Below, in pieces: positions 48,965 through 59,722 of a stretch of DNA of 64,000 nt; the stretch's first letter is position 1; every line of letters begins with the position of its first letter. The position numbers and the translations under genes were made by a program. The notes beneath the pieces are model-generated. The model was given only the letters and a program-made list of their open reading frames with translations. It ran no database searches and was not told the DNA's origin. Source of the stretch: Aromatoleum evansii (GTDB taxonomy: Bacteria; Pseudomonadota; Gammaproteobacteria; Burkholderiales; Rhodocyclaceae); assembly GCF_012910805.1 (NCBI RefSeq), contig NZ_WTVK01000010.1:61973-125972 (forward strand). Reading direction: 5' to 3'.

Positions 48965-50223
48965 CCTCCCGATTTCCGATTCCGACCCTGACCGAGGGCA
49001 ATGACGGCCTTCAGCTCGAAGGCGTGTCGCTCGCCGCGATCGCCGCACAGCATGGCACGCCCGTTTACGTCTATTCGCGCCGCGCGCTGACCGAGGCGTT
49101 CTCGGCCTACCGCGACGCGCTTGCCGGCCGCAAGGCCCTGGTGTGCTACGCGGTGAAGGCGAATTCGAACCTCGGCGTGCTGTCGGTGTTCGCGCAGCTG
49201 GGCGCGGGCTTCGACATCGTGTCGGGCGGCGAACTCGCGCGGGTGCTGGCCGCTGGCGGCGATGCCGGCAAGGTGGTGTTCTCGGGTGTCGGCAAGAGCC
49301 GCGACGAGATGCGCCTGGCGCTGCAGGCCGGCATCCGCTGCTTCAACGTCGAGTCGGAGGCGGAGATCGACCGCCTCAACGAAGTGGCCGGCGAACTCGG
49401 CAAGGTCGCGCCGATCGCGTTCCGCGTGAATCCGGACGTCGACCCGAAGACCCATCCCTACATCTCGACCGGACTGAAGAGCAACAAGTTCGGCGTCGCG
49501 GTCGATGCGGCGGCCGACCTGTACCGCCGCGCGGCGAGCCTGCCGAACCTGCGGGTGAGCGGCGTGGCGTGCCACATCGGCTCGCAGCTGCTCGATCCCG
49601 CTCCGATCGGGGAAGCCGCGGGCAAGCTGCTCGCGCTGGTCGACCGGCTCGCCGCCGAGGGCATCGCGCTGGACCATATCGATCTTGGCGGCGGCCTGGG
49701 CATCCGTTACCGCGACGAAAAGCCGCCGACGGTCGCCGAATACCTCGCTCCGCTGCTGAAGCTGTTCGACAGGCGCAAGGAGGAACTGTGCTTCGAGCCC
49801 GGCCGCTCGCTGGTCGGCAATGCCGGCCTGCTGCTGACCCGCGTCGAGTACCTGAAGCCGGGCGAAGAGAAGAACTTCGCGATCGTGGATGCGGCGATGA
49901 ACGACCTGGCGCGCCCGGCCCTGTACGACGCCTATCACGAGGTCGTGGCGGTGCAGCCGCGCGCGGGAGAGGTGAAGAACTACGAGATCGTGGGGCCGAT
50001 CTGCGAAAGCGGCGACTTCCTTGCGCACGACCGCGAGCTGGCCGTCGAGGAAGGTGACCTGGTCGCGCTACTGTCGGCCGGGGCCTACGGCATGGCGATG
50101 AGTTCGAACTACAACACGCGTCCTCGCGCGGCCGAGGTCATGGTCGATGGCGACCGCGTGCACCTGATCCGCCGGCGCGAAACCGTCGAATCTCTCTACG
50201 CGCTCGAGTCGCCGTTGACCTGA
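48961..50223 (+). CDS. lysA: Diaminopimelate decarboxylase
   Basis: 420 residues. A PLP enzyme catalysing the last step of lysine synthesis. The PLP Lys is K66 in CYAVKANSN; HIGSQLLDP, DLGGGLGIRY, EPGRSLVGNAG and the C-terminal GPICESGDFLA with the active-site Cys of the partner subunit are present. The 3' end overlaps a converging ORF by 28 bp. Confidence 0.96.
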   Translation: MTSRFPIPTLTEGNDGLQLEGVSLAAIAAQHGTPVYVYSRRALTEAFSAYRDALAGRKALVCYAVKANSNLGVLSVFAQLGAGFDIVSGGELARVLAAGGDAGKVVFSGVGKSRDEMRLALQAGIRCFNVESEAEIDRLNEVAGELGKVAPIAFRVNPDVDPKTHPYISTGLKSNKFGVAVDAAADLYRRAASLPNLRVSGVACHIGSQLLDPAPIGEAAGKLLALVDRLAAEGIALDHIDLGGGLGIRYRDEKPPTVAEYLAPLLKLFDRRKEELCFEPGRSLVGNAGLLLTRVEYLKPGEEKNFAIVDAAMNDLARPALYDAYHEVVAVQPRAGEVKNYEIVGPICESGDFLAHDRELAVEEGDLVALLSAGAYGMAMSSNYNTRPRAAEVMVDGDRVHLIRRRETVESLYALESPLT

Positions 50224-50570
50224 GCCCTCGGGTCCACGGCCCGTCCTTCGGCCTGCGCCTCCTGGATGAGGGCGCGGCCGAAGGCCTTCCAGGCCGGACC
50301 GCCGTGGGTGTGCACCCCGGTATCGGCGCTCTCCTCCATCACGCGCAGCATCAGCACGCCCAGCGCGAAAAGTTCGCCGCGCGCGCGCAGGCGCGCATCC
50401 GGGTCGGCGAGCAGCGCCTGCGTGTGGTCGGCCCCCCCTTCGAGGGCTTCGCGCGCGAGCTTGCGCATGATGGCCGCGTCATCCCAGTCAAGCTTGAGCA
50501 GCATGCCGCGCTTGAGGATCTCGCGCTCGAGTTCGCAGGCGTCGCGGGCGAAGTGTTCGAAACCGCTCAT
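50196..50570 (-). CDS. Hypothetical protein after rfbD
   Basis: 124 residues, not recognised. Largely helical-looking and acidic (HFARDACELEREILKRGMLLKLDWDDAAIMRKLAREALEGG), with no signal peptide or membrane segment. It begins 3 bp after the rfbD stop, so it is probably translated as the last gene of the rhamnose operon. Its 3' end overlaps lysA by 28 bp. The length of the open frame and tight spacing favour a real gene, but the overlap tempers this. Confidence 0.6.
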   Translation of the reverse strand: MSGFEHFARDACELEREILKRGMLLKLDWDDAAIMRKLAREALEGGADHTQALLADPDARLRARGELFALGVLMLRVMEESADTGVHTHGGPAWKAFGRALIQEAQAEGRAVDPRAQVNGDSSA

Positions 50571-50573
50571 GAT

Positions 50574-51467
50574 TCAGCGCGCGATGTCTTCCAGGCAGCG
50601 GCGCAGTGCGTCCTGCCATTGGGGCATCGCGATGCCGAAGCGCGCGGCGAGGCGGTCCGCCGACAGGCGGGAGTTGGCCGGACGTGCGGCCGGCGTCGGG
50701 TAGGCGGACGCGGGGATCGGTTCGACACTCGCGACCTTCATGGTCAGCTCCGGCAACGCGGTCCGGGCCGTGGCGAAGATCGCCTCGGCGAATCCGTGCC
50801 AGTTCGTTTCGCCGGCCGAAGCGAGGTTGAAGATGCCCGAGGCAAAGTCGCCTTCGCACCGCTCGCGCTGCGCCCGGGTGACGACGTGCGCGGTGGCGTC
50901 GGCGATGTTGCGCGCCCAGGTCGGCGCACCGTGCTGGTCGGCGACGACGCGCAGTAGTTCGCGCTCGGCGCCGAGCCGCAGCATCGTGCGCACGAAGTTG
51001 CCGCCGCGGGCGGCGAACACCCAGGTGGTGCGCAGGATGAGGTGGTCGCAACCGGACTCGCGGATCGCCACTTCGCCGGCGAGCTTGCTGCGGCCGTAGG
51101 CGTTGACGGGCGCAACGGGGTCGTCCTCGGTGTAGGGGCCGGACTTGGAGCCGTCGAACACGTAATCGGTCGAGTAGTGGATCAGCAGCGCGCCCACTGA
51201 CTTCGCGGCGCGGGCGAGTTCGCCGGGTGCGGCGCCGTTGATGGTGGTCGCGAGCGCTTCCTCCGACTCGGCCTTGTCGACGGCCGTGTAGGCGGCGGCG
51301 TTGACGATGACGTCCGGTGCGAGGTCGGCGACCAGGGCGGCCAGCGTCTCGGGACGCGACAGGTCGCAGCGCCGCCGATCGAGCGCGATGACTTCGCCGA
51401 GCGGCATCAGGCTGCGCGCGAGTTCCCAGCCGACCTGGCCGTTTGCGCCGGTGACGAGCAGTTTCAT
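50574..51467 (-). CDS. rfbD: dTDP-4-dehydrorhamnose reductase
   Basis: 297 residues, an SDR enzyme that makes dTDP-L-rhamnose. LLVTGANGQVGWEL is the NADPH site, VNAAAYTAVDKAES and YSTDYVFDG follow, and YGRSKLAGE carries the catalytic YxxxK. ATG overlaps the rfbC stop (ATGA). Confidence 0.96.
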   Translation of the reverse strand: MKLLVTGANGQVGWELARSLMPLGEVIALDRRRCDLSRPETLAALVADLAPDVIVNAAAYTAVDKAESEEALATTINGAAPGELARAAKSVGALLIHYSTDYVFDGSKSGPYTEDDPVAPVNAYGRSKLAGEVAIRESGCDHLILRTTWVFAARGGNFVRTMLRLGAERELLRVVADQHGAPTWARNIADATAHVVTRAQRERCEGDFASGIFNLASAGETNWHGFAEAIFATARTALPELTMKVASVEPIPASAYPTPAARPANSRLSADRLAARFGIAMPQWQDALRRCLEDIAR

Positions 51468-52009
51468 TCGAATACCTCGCATTCGGCGAGGGGCTTGCCC
51501 TCGCGGTCCTTCGCCGACAATTGCGGCTCGCCCGCGAGCGGCCACTCGACGCCGACGGCGGGGTCGTTCCACGCGAGGCAGCGCTCGTGCTCCGGCGCAT
51601 AGTAGTCGGTGGTCTTGTAGAGGAAGTCCGCGGAGTCGGACAGCACGACGAAGCCATGCGCGAAGCCGGGCGGGATCCACAGCTGGCGGTGGTTATCCTC
51701 GCTGAGTTCCACGCCCGTCCAGCGGCCGAAAGTCGGCGAGCGGCGGCGCAGGTCGACAGCGACGTCGAACACCGCGCCGCGCACGACGCGCACGAGTTTC
51801 CCCTGCGGCTGGCGGATCTGGTAGTGGAGGCCACGCAGCACGCCGCGCGCGGAGCGCGAGTGGTTGTCCTGCACGAACTGTTCGTCGAGTCCCGTGGCCT
51901 CGCGGAAGGCCCGGGCATTGAAGCTTTCGAAGAAGAAGCCGCGCGCGTCGCCGAACACTTTCGGTTCGATGAGCAGCACGTCGGGAATCGCGGTGGGGAT
52001 GGCCTTCAT
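51464..52009 (-). CDS. rfbC: dTDP-4-dehydrorhamnose 3,5-epimerase
   Basis: 181 residues. A cupin epimerase acting between RfbB and RfbD. FFFESFNARAFREATG, FVQDNHSRSARGVLRGLHYQ with the catalytic His, VVRGAVFDVAVDLRR, and WIPPGFAHGFVVLSDSADFLYKTTDYYAPEHE are present. The start overlaps the rfbA stop by one base. Confidence 0.96.
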   Translation of the reverse strand: MKAIPTAIPDVLLIEPKVFGDARGFFFESFNARAFREATGLDEQFVQDNHSRSARGVLRGLHYQIRQPQGKLVRVVRGAVFDVAVDLRRRSPTFGRWTGVELSEDNHRQLWIPPGFAHGFVVLSDSADFLYKTTDYYAPEHERCLAWNDPAVGVEWPLAGEPQLSAKDREGKPLAECEVFE

Positions 52010-52893
52010 CAGAACACCTTCTCTTCGAGCACGCGCAGCAGGTACTGGCCGTAGCCGTTCTTGGCGAGCGGCTTGGCGAGGTCGGTGAGCTGGGCGGCGT
52101 CGATCCAGCCCGAGCGCCAGGCGATTTCTTCCGGACAGGCGATCTTGAGCCCCTGGCGCTTTTCGATCGTCTGGATGAAGAGGCCGGCCTCGAGCAGGCT
52201 TTCATGGGTGCCGGTGTCGAGCCAGGCGTGGCCGCGGCCCATGACCTGCACGTCGAGCGCGCCCGCCTCGAGGTAGTGGCGATTGACGTCGGTGATCTCG
52301 AGTTCGCCGCGCGGGCTGGGCTTGAGGCCGCGCGCGATGTCGACGACGCGATGGTCGTAGAAGTAGAGGCCGGTGACGGCGTAGCGGCTCTTCGGTTTCG
52401 CCGGTTTCTCTTCGATGCTGATCGCGTGGCCGGCAGCGTCGAACTCGACGACGCCGTAGCGCTCGGGGTCGGTCACCGGATAGGCGAACACGGTCGCGCC
52501 ATGCGCGCGCTGGCCGGCCTGCCGGAGGTCATCGGCGAGTTCGTGGCCGTAGAAAAGGTTGTCGCCGAGCACGAGGGCGGACGGGGAGCCGGCGATGAAC
52601 TGCTCGCCGATCAGGAAGGCCTGGGCGAGGCCGTCCGGGCTCGGCTGGACGGCGTACTGCAGGCTGAGGCCCCAGCGGCTGCCGTCGCCGAGGAGCTGTT
52701 CGAACCGCGGCGTGTCCTGCGGCGTCGAGATGATGAGGATGTCGCGGATGCCCGCGAGCATCAGCGTGCTCAGCGGGTAGTAGATCATCGGCTTGTCGTA
52801 CACCGGCAGCAGCTGCTTGGAGACCGCCAGCGTGGCCGGGTGCAGGCGGGTGCCGGATCCACCGGCGAGGATGATGCCCTTGCGTGTGCTCAT
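52009..52893 (-). CDS. rfbA: Glucose-1-phosphate thymidylyltransferase
   Basis: 294 residues. It makes dTDP-glucose from dTTP and glucose-1-phosphate. [45 protein letters not shown] is the nucleotidyltransferase signature, with [11 protein letters not shown] and [24 protein letters not shown] overlaps the rfbB stop. Confidence 0.97.
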   Translation of the reverse strand: MSTRKGIILAGGSGTRLHPATLAVSKQLLPVYDKPMIYYPLSTLMLAGIRDILIISTPQDTPRFEQLLGDGSRWGLSLQYAVQPSPDGLAQAFLIGEQFIAGSPSALVLGDNLFYGHELADDLRQAGQRAHGATVFAYPVTDPERYGVVEFDAAGHAISIEEKPAKPKSRYAVTGLYFYDHRVVDIARGLKPSPRGELEITDVNRHYLEAGALDVQVMGRGHAWLDTGTHESLLEAGLFIQTIEKRQGLKIACPEEIAWRSGWIDAAQLTDLAKPLAKNGYGQYLLRVLEEKVF

Positions 52894-53954
52894 GCTCGAC
52901 GTTCTCCGTAGTTGCGCTCGACCCATTCGCGGTAGCTGCCGGACTGGACATGCGCGACCCAGTCCTGGTTGGCGAGATACCACGCGATGGTCTTGCGGAT
53001 GCCGGTCTCGAAGGTCTCGGCGGGGCGCCAGCCGAGCTCGCGTTCGATCTTGCGCGCGTCGATGGCGTAGCGGCGGTCGTGGCCGGGACGGTCGGCGACG
53101 TAGGTGATCAGGCGCGCGTGCGGGCCGGCCGCGTCGGGGCGCAGCTCGTCGAGCAGCGCGCAGACCGTGTGCACGATCTCGAGGTTGGGCTTCTCGTTCC
53201 AGCCGCCGACGTTGTAGGTCTCGCCGAGGCGGCCGCGCGCGAGCACTTCGCGGATCGCGGCGCAGTGGTCGCCGACGTAGAGCCAGTCGCGCACGTTGCG
53301 GCCGTCGCCATACACCGGCAGCGCCTTGCCGGCGAGCGCGTTGGCGATCATCAGCGGGATGAGCTTCTCGGGGAACTGGTAGGGGCCGTAGTTGTTCGAG
53401 CAGTTGGTCGTGAGCACCGGCAGGCCGTAGGTGTGGTGCCAGGCGCGCACGTGGTGGTCGGACGCGGCCTTGCTGGCGGAATAGGGGCTGTTCGGTTCAA
53501 AGGCCTTGGTTTCGGCGAAGGGCGGGTCGTTCGGACCGAGCGAGCCGTAGACCTCGTCGGTCGAGACGTGCAGGAAGCGGAAGGCGGCCTTCTCCTCGCC
53601 TTCGAGCGTGGACCAGTAGCCACGGGCGGCTTCGAGCAGCGTGAAGGTGCCTTCGACGTTGGTGCGGACGAAGTCGCCGGGGCCGTGGATGGAACGGTCG
53701 ACGTGGCTTTCGGCGGCGAAATGGACGACGGCGCGCGGGCGATGCTCGGCGAACAGGCGGTCGATGAGCGCACGGTCGCAGATGTCGCCGTGCACGAAGA
53801 CATGGCGGCCGTCGCCCTGCAGCGCGGCAAGATTCTCGAGGTTGCCCGCATAGGTCAGCGCGTCGAGATTCAGCACCGGCTCGTCGCTTGCGCGCAGCCA
53901 GTCGAGTACGAAGTTGGCGCCGATGAAGCCTGCGCCGCCGGTCACGAGAATCAT
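52890..53954 (-). CDS. rfbB: dTDP-glucose 4,6-dehydratase
   Basis: 354 residues, SDR-extended enzyme. [15 protein letters not shown] is the NAD site, [12 protein letters not shown] and [10 protein letters not shown] are catalytic blocks, and [15 protein letters not shown] carries YxxxK. It is the first gene of the rfbBACD run, which supplies dTDP-rhamnose for LPS or exopolysaccharide. It is divergent from dacB across 150 bp. Confidence 0.97.
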   Translation of the reverse strand: MILVTGGAGFIGANFVLDWLRASDEPVLNLDALTYAGNLENLAALQGDGRHVFVHGDICDRALIDRLFAEHRPRAVVHFAAESHVDRSIHGPGDFVRTNVEGTFTLLEAARGYWSTLEGEEKAAFRFLHVSTDEVYGSLGPNDPPFAETKAFEPNSPYSASKAASDHHVRAWHHTYGLPVLTTNCSNNYGPYQFPEKLIPLMIANALAGKALPVYGDGRNVRDWLYVGDHCAAIREVLARGRLGETYNVGGWNEKPNLEIVHTVCALLDELRPDAAGPHARLITYVADRPGHDRRYAIDARKIERELGWRPAETFETGIRKTIAWYLANQDWVAHVQSGSYREWVERNYGERRA

Positions 53955-54104
53955 TGATCTACCTCTTCAGCCAGCTTGCCGCATTTGCGGCGGCGTAAAA
54001 TGCCGGTCCGGACGAAAAACGGAATCCGTGATTGTATCGCGCCCGCATACCCGCCGCGTCCTTGCGCGCTTCGCAAGATGTTGCAGGATAACGACGACTC
54101 GCTC

Positions 54105-55565
54105 ATGACGACGCACCCGATGCTCCAAAGCCTGTGCCATCTCCTGGCTGCCCTGCTGTTCTGCGGAGCGATGGCTTCCGCGCCTGCTGCGCCCCTGCCC
54201 CCGGCGGTGCAGCAGGCGCTCGACGGCGCCCGCATCCCGGCGGGCAGCGTCGCGTTATGGGTGCAGGCCGTCGACGCGCCGGCCCCGCTGCTGGAGGTCG
54301 GTGGCGACCGGCCGATGAATCCGGCGTCGGTGATGAAGGTGGTGACCGCCTTCGCGGCGCTCGACCGGCTCGGCCCCGCCTTCACCTGGACGACGCGGGT
54401 CGCGACGGGCGGCCCGCTGGCCGCGGGGGTGCTGGATGGCAACCTGTATCTGGCGGGCGGCGCGGACCCCATGCTGAACTACGAGCGCCTCGGGCGGCTG
54501 CTGCGCCAGGTGCGCGCGCTGGGCGTCACGACGGTGCGCGGCGACATCGTGCTCGACGGCTCGGCCCTGACGCTGCCGCCACACGATCCGGCGGCCTTCG
54601 ACGGGCGCGCGCTGCGGCCGTACAACAGCGGCGCCTACGGCTTGCTGATGCACTTCAATACGCTGCAGCTGCGCCTCGTTCCTGCGGCGGAATCGGGGCA
54701 GCCGGTGGGGCTCGCGCCCTACCCGTCGCTGATCGGCCTCGACATCGACAACCGCATCACGACGGGCCCCGGCCCCTGCGGCGTGTGGTACGGCAATCTC
54801 GATGCGGCGTTCGAGCCGGGGCCGCAGGGGCCGCGGCTGGTGTTGTCGGGCAGCATGCCGGCGAGCTGCGGGCAGCGCGACTGGGCGACGGCGCCCCTGT
54901 CGCCGGAGGCCTTCGGGCGTGCGCTGGTCGCGGGGCTATGGGGGGAGCTGGGCGGCAAGGTGGAGGGCGCGGTGCGCAGCGGCGTGACGCCCGGCGATGC
55001 GACGACGCTGGTCACGGAGACGTCGCCGCCACTGGCCGAGGTGGTGCGCGAGATGAACAAGTGGTCGAGCAACGTGATCGCGCGCCAGTTGCTTGCGACA
55101 CTCGGACGGGAAAGCGGGGCGAGCCTGGACATGGTCGCGGGCGGCGCCGAGGCGGTGCAGGCGCTCCTGGCGGCGGACGGGATAAGGACCGCGGGCCTGG
55201 TGATCGAGAACGGCTCGGGGCTTTCGCGCATCGAGCGCGTCACGGCGCGCACGCTCGCGGAAGTGCTGCTCGCGGCGTGGCGGCGGCCCTTCATGCCGGA
55301 GTTCATCGCGGCGCTGCCGATCGCCGGCGAGGACGGCACGGCGCGCGGGCGACTGCACGACAGCCCGGCGCGCGGCTACGCACACATCAAGACGGGATCG
55401 ATCAATGGCGTGAAGTCGCTCGCCGGCTACGTGCTGGACCGCAGCGGCCGGCGCCATGCGGTGGTGATGATGGTGAATCACGCCGAGGCGGGGTCCAGCC
55501 AGGCCGCACAGGACGCGCTGCTGGAGTGGGTATGGGCAGGCGGCGGCTCGGCGCCGGCGCAGTAG
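54105..55565 (+). CDS. dacB: D-alanyl-D-alanine carboxypeptidase/endopeptidase (PBP4)
   Basis: 486 residues, a class C PBP (peptidase S13). A signal peptide (about 1-29, cleavage near ASA-PAA) precedes the catalytic domain. The SxxK motif is S75-K78 in NPASVMKVVTAFAALDRLG, the SxN motif lies in NKWSSNVIARQLL, and the KTG motif in HIKTGSINGVKSLAGYV. It trims or cleaves peptidoglycan cross-links. ATGs at 54078 and 54120 are alternative starts. Confidence 0.93.
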   Translation: MTTHPMLQSLCHLLAALLFCGAMASAPAAPLPPAVQQALDGARIPAGSVALWVQAVDAPAPLLEVGGDRPMNPASVMKVVTAFAALDRLGPAFTWTTRVATGGPLAAGVLDGNLYLAGGADPMLNYERLGRLLRQVRALGVTTVRGDIVLDGSALTLPPHDPAAFDGRALRPYNSGAYGLLMHFNTLQLRLVPAAESGQPVGLAPYPSLIGLDIDNRITTGPGPCGVWYGNLDAAFEPGPQGPRLVLSGSMPASCGQRDWATAPLSPEAFGRALVAGLWGELGGKVEGAVRSGVTPGDATTLVTETSPPLAEVVREMNKWSSNVIARQLLATLGRESGASLDMVAGGAEAVQALLAADGIRTAGLVIENGSGLSRIERVTARTLAEVLLAAWRRPFMPEFIAALPIAGEDGTARGRLHDSPARGYAHIKTGSINGVKSLAGYVLDRSGRRHAVVMMVNHAEAGSSQAAQDALLEWVWAGGGSAPAQ

Positions 55566-55596
55566 CCCGGCGACGCGGGGAAACGGGCGCCGCGGA

Positions 55597-56013
55597 TCAG
55601 GCGTCCGACGGCATCGGCATGGTGCTGCGGTCGAGCAGGTTCAGCCAGCCGCGGATGACGCGGTAGACGATCCATAGGCCGGCACCGATCAGCAGCACGA
55701 ACGCCAACGGGATTCCGATCAGGGTGACGATCATGGCCGCCGAGACCAGGATCCACAGCAGCGCGAACCAGAAGGTACGGATCTGCCAGCGGAAGTGGCT
55801 TTCCAGCCAGGTGCCGCGCACCGCGTCGCGCTTCATGTAGTTGAGCACCACGGCGAGGATGGACGGCAGGCTGGCGACGAAACTGCCGATGATGGTCGCG
55901 GAGCCGACGATGCCCGACACCACTGCGAAAGCGTGCAGCCCATAGATGATGTGTGCGAGCGTGACGAGCCCGCCGAGGTCGGCGGGTGCGCTTTCGGTCC
56001 GATAGTCAGCCAT
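55597..56013 (-). CDS. DUF4870-like membrane protein
   Basis: 138 residues with about three hydrophobic segments (about 20-60, 76-100, 104-122). HFRWQIRTFWFALLWILV and IGIPLAFVLLIGAGLWIVYRVIRGWLNLLD are typical of DUF4870-type proteins. Function unknown. It follows ubiD by 37 bp on the same strand and converges with dacB. Confidence 0.8.
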   Translation of the reverse strand: MADYRTESAPADLGGLVTLAHIIYGLHAFAVVSGIVGSATIIGSFVASLPSILAVVLNYMKRDAVRGTWLESHFRWQIRTFWFALLWILVSAAMIVTLIGIPLAFVLLIGAGLWIVYRVIRGWLNLLDRSTMPMPSDA

Positions 56014-56050
56014 GGCGGACTTCCCTTCTGGTCAGGATCACCCGGGCATC

Positions 56051-57541
56051 TTACAGCCCGAGCTCGCCCCACATTGCATCGACGCGCTGCTTGACTGCGG
56101 CGTCCATCACGATCGGACGGCCCCACTCGCGGTTGGTCTCGCCCGGCCACTTGTTGGTGGCGTCGATGCCCATCTTGCTGCCGAGGCTCGCGACGGGGCT
56201 GGCGAAATCGAGGTAGTCGATGGGGGTGTTGTCGACCATCACGGTGTCGCGCGAACCATCGACGCGGGTCGTCATCGCCCAGATGACTTCCTTCCAGTCG
56301 CGGATGTCCACGTCGTCGTCCACCACGATGATGAACTTGGTGTACATGAACTGGCGCAGAAAGCTCCAGATGCCGAACATCACGCGCTTGGCGTGCCCCG
56401 GGTACTGCTTGCGGATGCTGACCACCGCCAGCCGGTAGGAGCAGCCCTCGGGCGGCAGGTAGAAGTCGATGATCTCGGGGAACTGCTTCTGCAGCAGCGG
56501 CACGAAGACCTCGTTGAGCGCGACGCCCAGCATCGCCGGCTCGTCGGGCGGCTTGCCGGTGTAGGTCGAGTGGTAGATCGGGTCCTTGCGCATCGTGATG
56601 CGCTCGATCGTGAAGACCGGGAATTCCGACACTTCGTTGTAGTAGCCGGTGTGGTCGCCGTAGGGCCCCTCGGGAGCGGTGTCGTCCGGGTGGATCACGC
56701 CTTCCAGCACGATCTCGGCCGAGGCCGGCACCTGCAGGTCGGAGCCGAGGCATTGCACGAGTTCGGTCTTCGCACCACGCAGCAGGCCCGCGAACTGGTA
56801 TTCGGACAGGGTGTCGGGCACCGGCGTGACGGCGCCGAGGATGGTCGCCGGATCGCAACCGAGGACGACGGCGACCTTGAAGGGTTCGCCCGGATGCGCG
56901 AGCTGATGCTCACGGAAGTCGAGTGCGCCGCCACGGTGGGCGAGCCAGCGCATGATGACGCGGTTGGGTCCGAGCACCTGCTGGCGGTAGATGCCGAGGT
57001 TCTGGCGCTTCTTTTCGGGGCCGCGCGTGACGACGAGGCCCCAGGTGATCAGTGGCGCTGCGTCGCCGGGCCAGCAGTGCTGGATTGGCAGTTTTGCGAG
57101 GTCGACGTCGGCGCCTTCCCACACGACCTCCTGGCAGGGCGCGGAGCGCACTTCCTTGGGCGACATGTTGAGCACCTGGCGGAAGGCCGGGAACTTCTCC
57201 CACGCGTCCTTGAGGCCCTTGGGCGGCTCGGGCTCCTTGAGGAAGGCGAGCAGCTTGCCGACTTCGCGCAGCGGCGTCTGCCAGTCGCCGTCGGTGAGGT
57301 CCTCGCCCATGCCGAGCGCGACGCGCTGCGGAGTGCCGAAGAGGTTCGCAAGCACCGGCATGGCCTGCGGCACGCCGCGCGTGACGGGTTTTTCGAACAG
57401 CAGCGCGGGGCCGCCGGCGCGCAGCACGCGGTCGGCGATCTCGGTCATCTCGAGGTGGGTGTCGACGGGAATGGTGACGCGCTTCAGTTCGCCACGTTGT
57501 TCGAGCTGGGCGATGAAGTCGCGAAGATCGTGGTAACGCAT
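56051..57541 (-). CDS. ubiD: 4-hydroxy-3-polyprenylbenzoate decarboxylase
   Basis: 496 residues, a prenylated-FMN decarboxylase of ubiquinone synthesis. [22 protein letters not shown] is the conserved start, and [52 protein letters not shown] with catalytic Glu, and [22 protein letters not shown] are diagnostic. It lies 23 bp after pyrF, and ubiCA is close by, so the quinone genes are partly grouped. Confidence 0.96.
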   Translation of the reverse strand: MRYHDLRDFIAQLEQRGELKRVTIPVDTHLEMTEIADRVLRAGGPALLFEKPVTRGVPQAMPVLANLFGTPQRVALGMGEDLTDGDWQTPLREVGKLLAFLKEPEPPKGLKDAWEKFPAFRQVLNMSPKEVRSAPCQEVVWEGADVDLAKLPIQHCWPGDAAPLITWGLVVTRGPEKKRQNLGIYRQQVLGPNRVIMRWLAHRGGALDFREHQLAHPGEPFKVAVVLGCDPATILGAVTPVPDTLSEYQFAGLLRGAKTELVQCLGSDLQVPASAEIVLEGVIHPDDTAPEGPYGDHTGYYNEVSEFPVFTIERITMRKDPIYHSTYTGKPPDEPAMLGVALNEVFVPLLQKQFPEIIDFYLPPEGCSYRLAVVSIRKQYPGHAKRVMFGIWSFLRQFMYTKFIIVVDDDVDIRDWKEVIWAMTTRVDGSRDTVMVDNTPIDYLDFASPVASLGSKMGIDATNKWPGETNREWGRPIVMDAAVKQRVDAMWGELGL

Positions 57542-57564
57542 GGAATCCTTTCGGGTGCGGCGGT

Positions 57565-58380
57565 TCAGCGGTTGGCGTTGATCGCTTCGCGCGTCTCGCG
57601 CGCGACACGGCGTGCGGCCTCGGCGTAGTCCTCGCCCTGGCCGGCATAGAGGATCGCGCGCGAGGAATTGAGCATCAGGCCGGTGCCGGCGGCGGTGCCG
57701 CCCGCCTGCATGGTCTCGGCGATGTCGCCGCCCTGGGCGCCGATGCCGGGCACGAGCAGCGGCATGTCGCCGACGATGTGGCGCACGCGGGCAATCTCGT
57801 TGGGGAAGGTCGCGCCGACGACGAGCCCGCAGTTGCCGCTCCCATTCCAGTCGTTCGCGACCAGGCGTGCGACGCGTTCGTACAGGCGCTCGCCGCCGCC
57901 GACATCGAGGAACTGAAGGTCGCTGCCGCCGGGGTTCGAGGTGCGGCACAGCAGGATCACGCCCTTGTCGGCGTATTCGAGGTAGGGCTCGACCGAATCG
58001 CGGCCCATGTAGGGATTCACGGTGATCGCGTCGGCGCGGAAGCGCTCGAAGGCCTCGACTGCATACTGTGCGGCAGTGCTGCCGATGTCGCCGCGCTTGG
58101 CGTCGAGGATCACCGGCGTATCGGGGTGGCGCTCGTGGATGTGGGCGATCAGGTCTTCGAGCTGGTCCTCGGCGCGCTGCGCGGCGAAGTAGGCGATCTG
58201 CGGCTTGAAGCAGCACACGAGGTCGGCGGTCGCGTCGACGATGCCCTTGCAGAATTCGAGGATGGCATCGGGGCGGCCCTGCAGGTGGGCGGGGAAGCGC
58301 GCGGGATAGGGGTCGAGGCCGACGCAGAGGAGGCTGTTGCGGCTCTGCCAGGCGGCCCGGAGGGCGGTCATGAAGTGCAT
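57565..58380 (-). CDS. pyrF: Orotidine 5'-phosphate decarboxylase (type 2)
   Basis: 271 residues. It makes [17 protein letters not shown] is the N-terminal block, and [19 protein letters not shown] holds the catalytic Asp-Lys-Asp set. [19 protein letters not shown] and NSSRAILYA are C-terminal blocks. The length and motifs are those of the longer type 2 enzyme. Confidence 0.96.
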   Translation of the reverse strand: MHFMTALRAAWQSRNSLLCVGLDPYPARFPAHLQGRPDAILEFCKGIVDATADLVCCFKPQIAYFAAQRAEDQLEDLIAHIHERHPDTPVILDAKRGDIGSTAAQYAVEAFERFRADAITVNPYMGRDSVEPYLEYADKGVILLCRTSNPGGSDLQFLDVGGGERLYERVARLVANDWNGSGNCGLVVGATFPNEIARVRHIVGDMPLLVPGIGAQGGDIAETMQAGGTAAGTGLMLNSSRAILYAGQGEDYAEAARRVARETREAINANR

Positions 58381-58449
58381 GGAGGCGTCCTGATGGGTTC
58401 GGGGCGAATGATAAGCCGGATGATGCCCTTGCGCGCCCCCGGATGCCTC

Positions 58450-58477
58450 AAAATGAAAAGGGCCGCGACGGCGGCCC
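58450..58477 (-). terminator. Intrinsic terminator of the small exported protein gene
   Basis: On the minus strand GGGCCGC pairs with GCGGCCC around a 4-base loop and is followed by TTTTCATTTT. It lies just after the stop codon at 58501. Confidence 0.8.
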
Positions 58478-58500
58478 AGGTCTGGTCGGCAAGTGTCGGC

Positions 58501-58752
58501 CTACATGCCGATATTGAGCATCTTCATCGCCTTGGCGAGCGTCGCCTCGGATTCGGGATGCTTGCCGGCCTTGTGCAGCTCTTCGCCTTCCGCGCGCAGC
58601 TTCTTCACTTCCATCATCTGCTCGGCGCTCAGCATCGGGTTCTTGGCGAGGGCCTCGTCGATCTTCTTCATGTCGGCGGGGCAATGACGGGCCAAGGCGC
58701 TCGTCGACAGCAGCATCGCACACAGGCCCGCGAACAACAGGCTTCTTCTCAT
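58501..58752 (-). CDS. Small exported protein of unknown function
   Basis: 83 residues. A clear signal peptide (about 1-21, ending ALA) precedes a mature part that is helical and charged (CPADMKKIDEALAKNPMLSAEQMMEVKKLRAEGEELHKAGKHPESEATLAKAMKMLNIGM). It resembles short periplasmic helical repeat proteins. It has its own terminator, so it is probably a monocistronic unit. No family name is recalled with confidence. Confidence 0.75.
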   Translation of the reverse strand: MRRSLLFAGLCAMLLSTSALARHCPADMKKIDEALAKNPMLSAEQMMEVKKLRAEGEELHKAGKHPESEATLAKAMKMLNIGM

Positions 58753-58834
58753 TGCAGTCTCCTCTGGGGTTGCGCCGCAAAAAGAATCGGGCGCATGTTT
58801 TCGACCGTCATCGATGCGGTCGGTTCACCCTAGT

Positions 58835-59722
58835 TCAGGCAGAGGGAAACGCAATGTAATCAAGGACGATGCCGGCGAATATAACGGCCCCGACCCAGTT
58901 GTTGTGCAGGAAGGCCTTGAAGCACGGGGCGCGTTCGCGCCCGCGGATGAGCGTGTAGTGGTAGCCGGCGATCCCGCACGCCGCCAGCAGGCCGGCAAAG
59001 AAGAACGCGCCCCGCCCCGCGGCGACACCCACAGCCGCGAACAGCGCGAAGGCGAGCGCGTAGCACAGCATCACCGCAGCGACGTCGAAGCGGCCGAAGG
59101 TGATCGCGGAGGTCTTGATGCCGATCCTGAGGTCGTCGGGACGATCGACCATCGCGTATTCGGTGTCGTAGGCGACGGTCCAGAAGATGTTGCCGAGCAG
59201 CAGCCACCACGCGAGCGCCGGCACTTCGCCCTGGATCGCGGCGAAGCCCATCGGAATGCCGAAGCCGAAGGCGATGCCGAGGTAGGCCTGGGGAATCGCG
59301 AAGAACCGCTTCATGAACGGATAGCTCGCGGCGAGGAACAGCGCCGGCAGCGACAGCCACAGCACGATGGGCGCGAGCGGCAGGATCAGCAGGAAGGCAA
59401 GGAGCGAGAGGCCCGCGGCGAGGAGCAGCGCCTCGCGGGTGCCGATCACCCGGGTCGCGAGCGGACGGTTCCTGGTGCGCTCGACGTGGCCGTCGAAATC
59501 GCGGTCGGCGTAGTCATTGACGACGCAACCGGCCGAGCGCATCAGCACCGTGCCGAGGACGAAGATCGCGAGGATGGGCAGCGGCGGGAAGCCGTCGGCG
59601 GCGAGCCACAGCGCCCACAGGGTCGGCCACAGCAGCAGCAGGATGCCGATCGGCTTGTCGAGGCGCATCAGCCGCAGGTAGATGGGCAGGCGGGCGGACA
59701 GGGGGAGCGGCGCAGACATCAT
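58835..59722 (-). CDS. ubiA: 4-hydroxybenzoate octaprenyltransferase
   Basis: 295 residues, polytopic (about eight to nine helices). It prenylates 4-hydroxybenzoate in ubiquinone synthesis. The two Asp-rich motifs are [21 protein letters not shown] and [23 protein letters not shown]. Starts at 59722 and 59719 are both possible; the first overlaps the ubiC stop. Confidence 0.96.
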   Translation of the reverse strand: MMSAPLPLSARLPIYLRLMRLDKPIGILLLLWPTLWALWLAADGFPPLPILAIFVLGTVLMRSAGCVVNDYADRDFDGHVERTRNRPLATRVIGTREALLLAAGLSLLAFLLILPLAPIVLWLSLPALFLAASYPFMKRFFAIPQAYLGIAFGFGIPMGFAAIQGEVPALAWWLLLGNIFWTVAYDTEYAMVDRPDDLRIGIKTSAITFGRFDVAAVMLCYALAFALFAAVGVAAGRGAFFFAGLLAACGIAGYHYTLIRGRERAPCFKAFLHNNWVGAVIFAGIVLDYIAFPSA

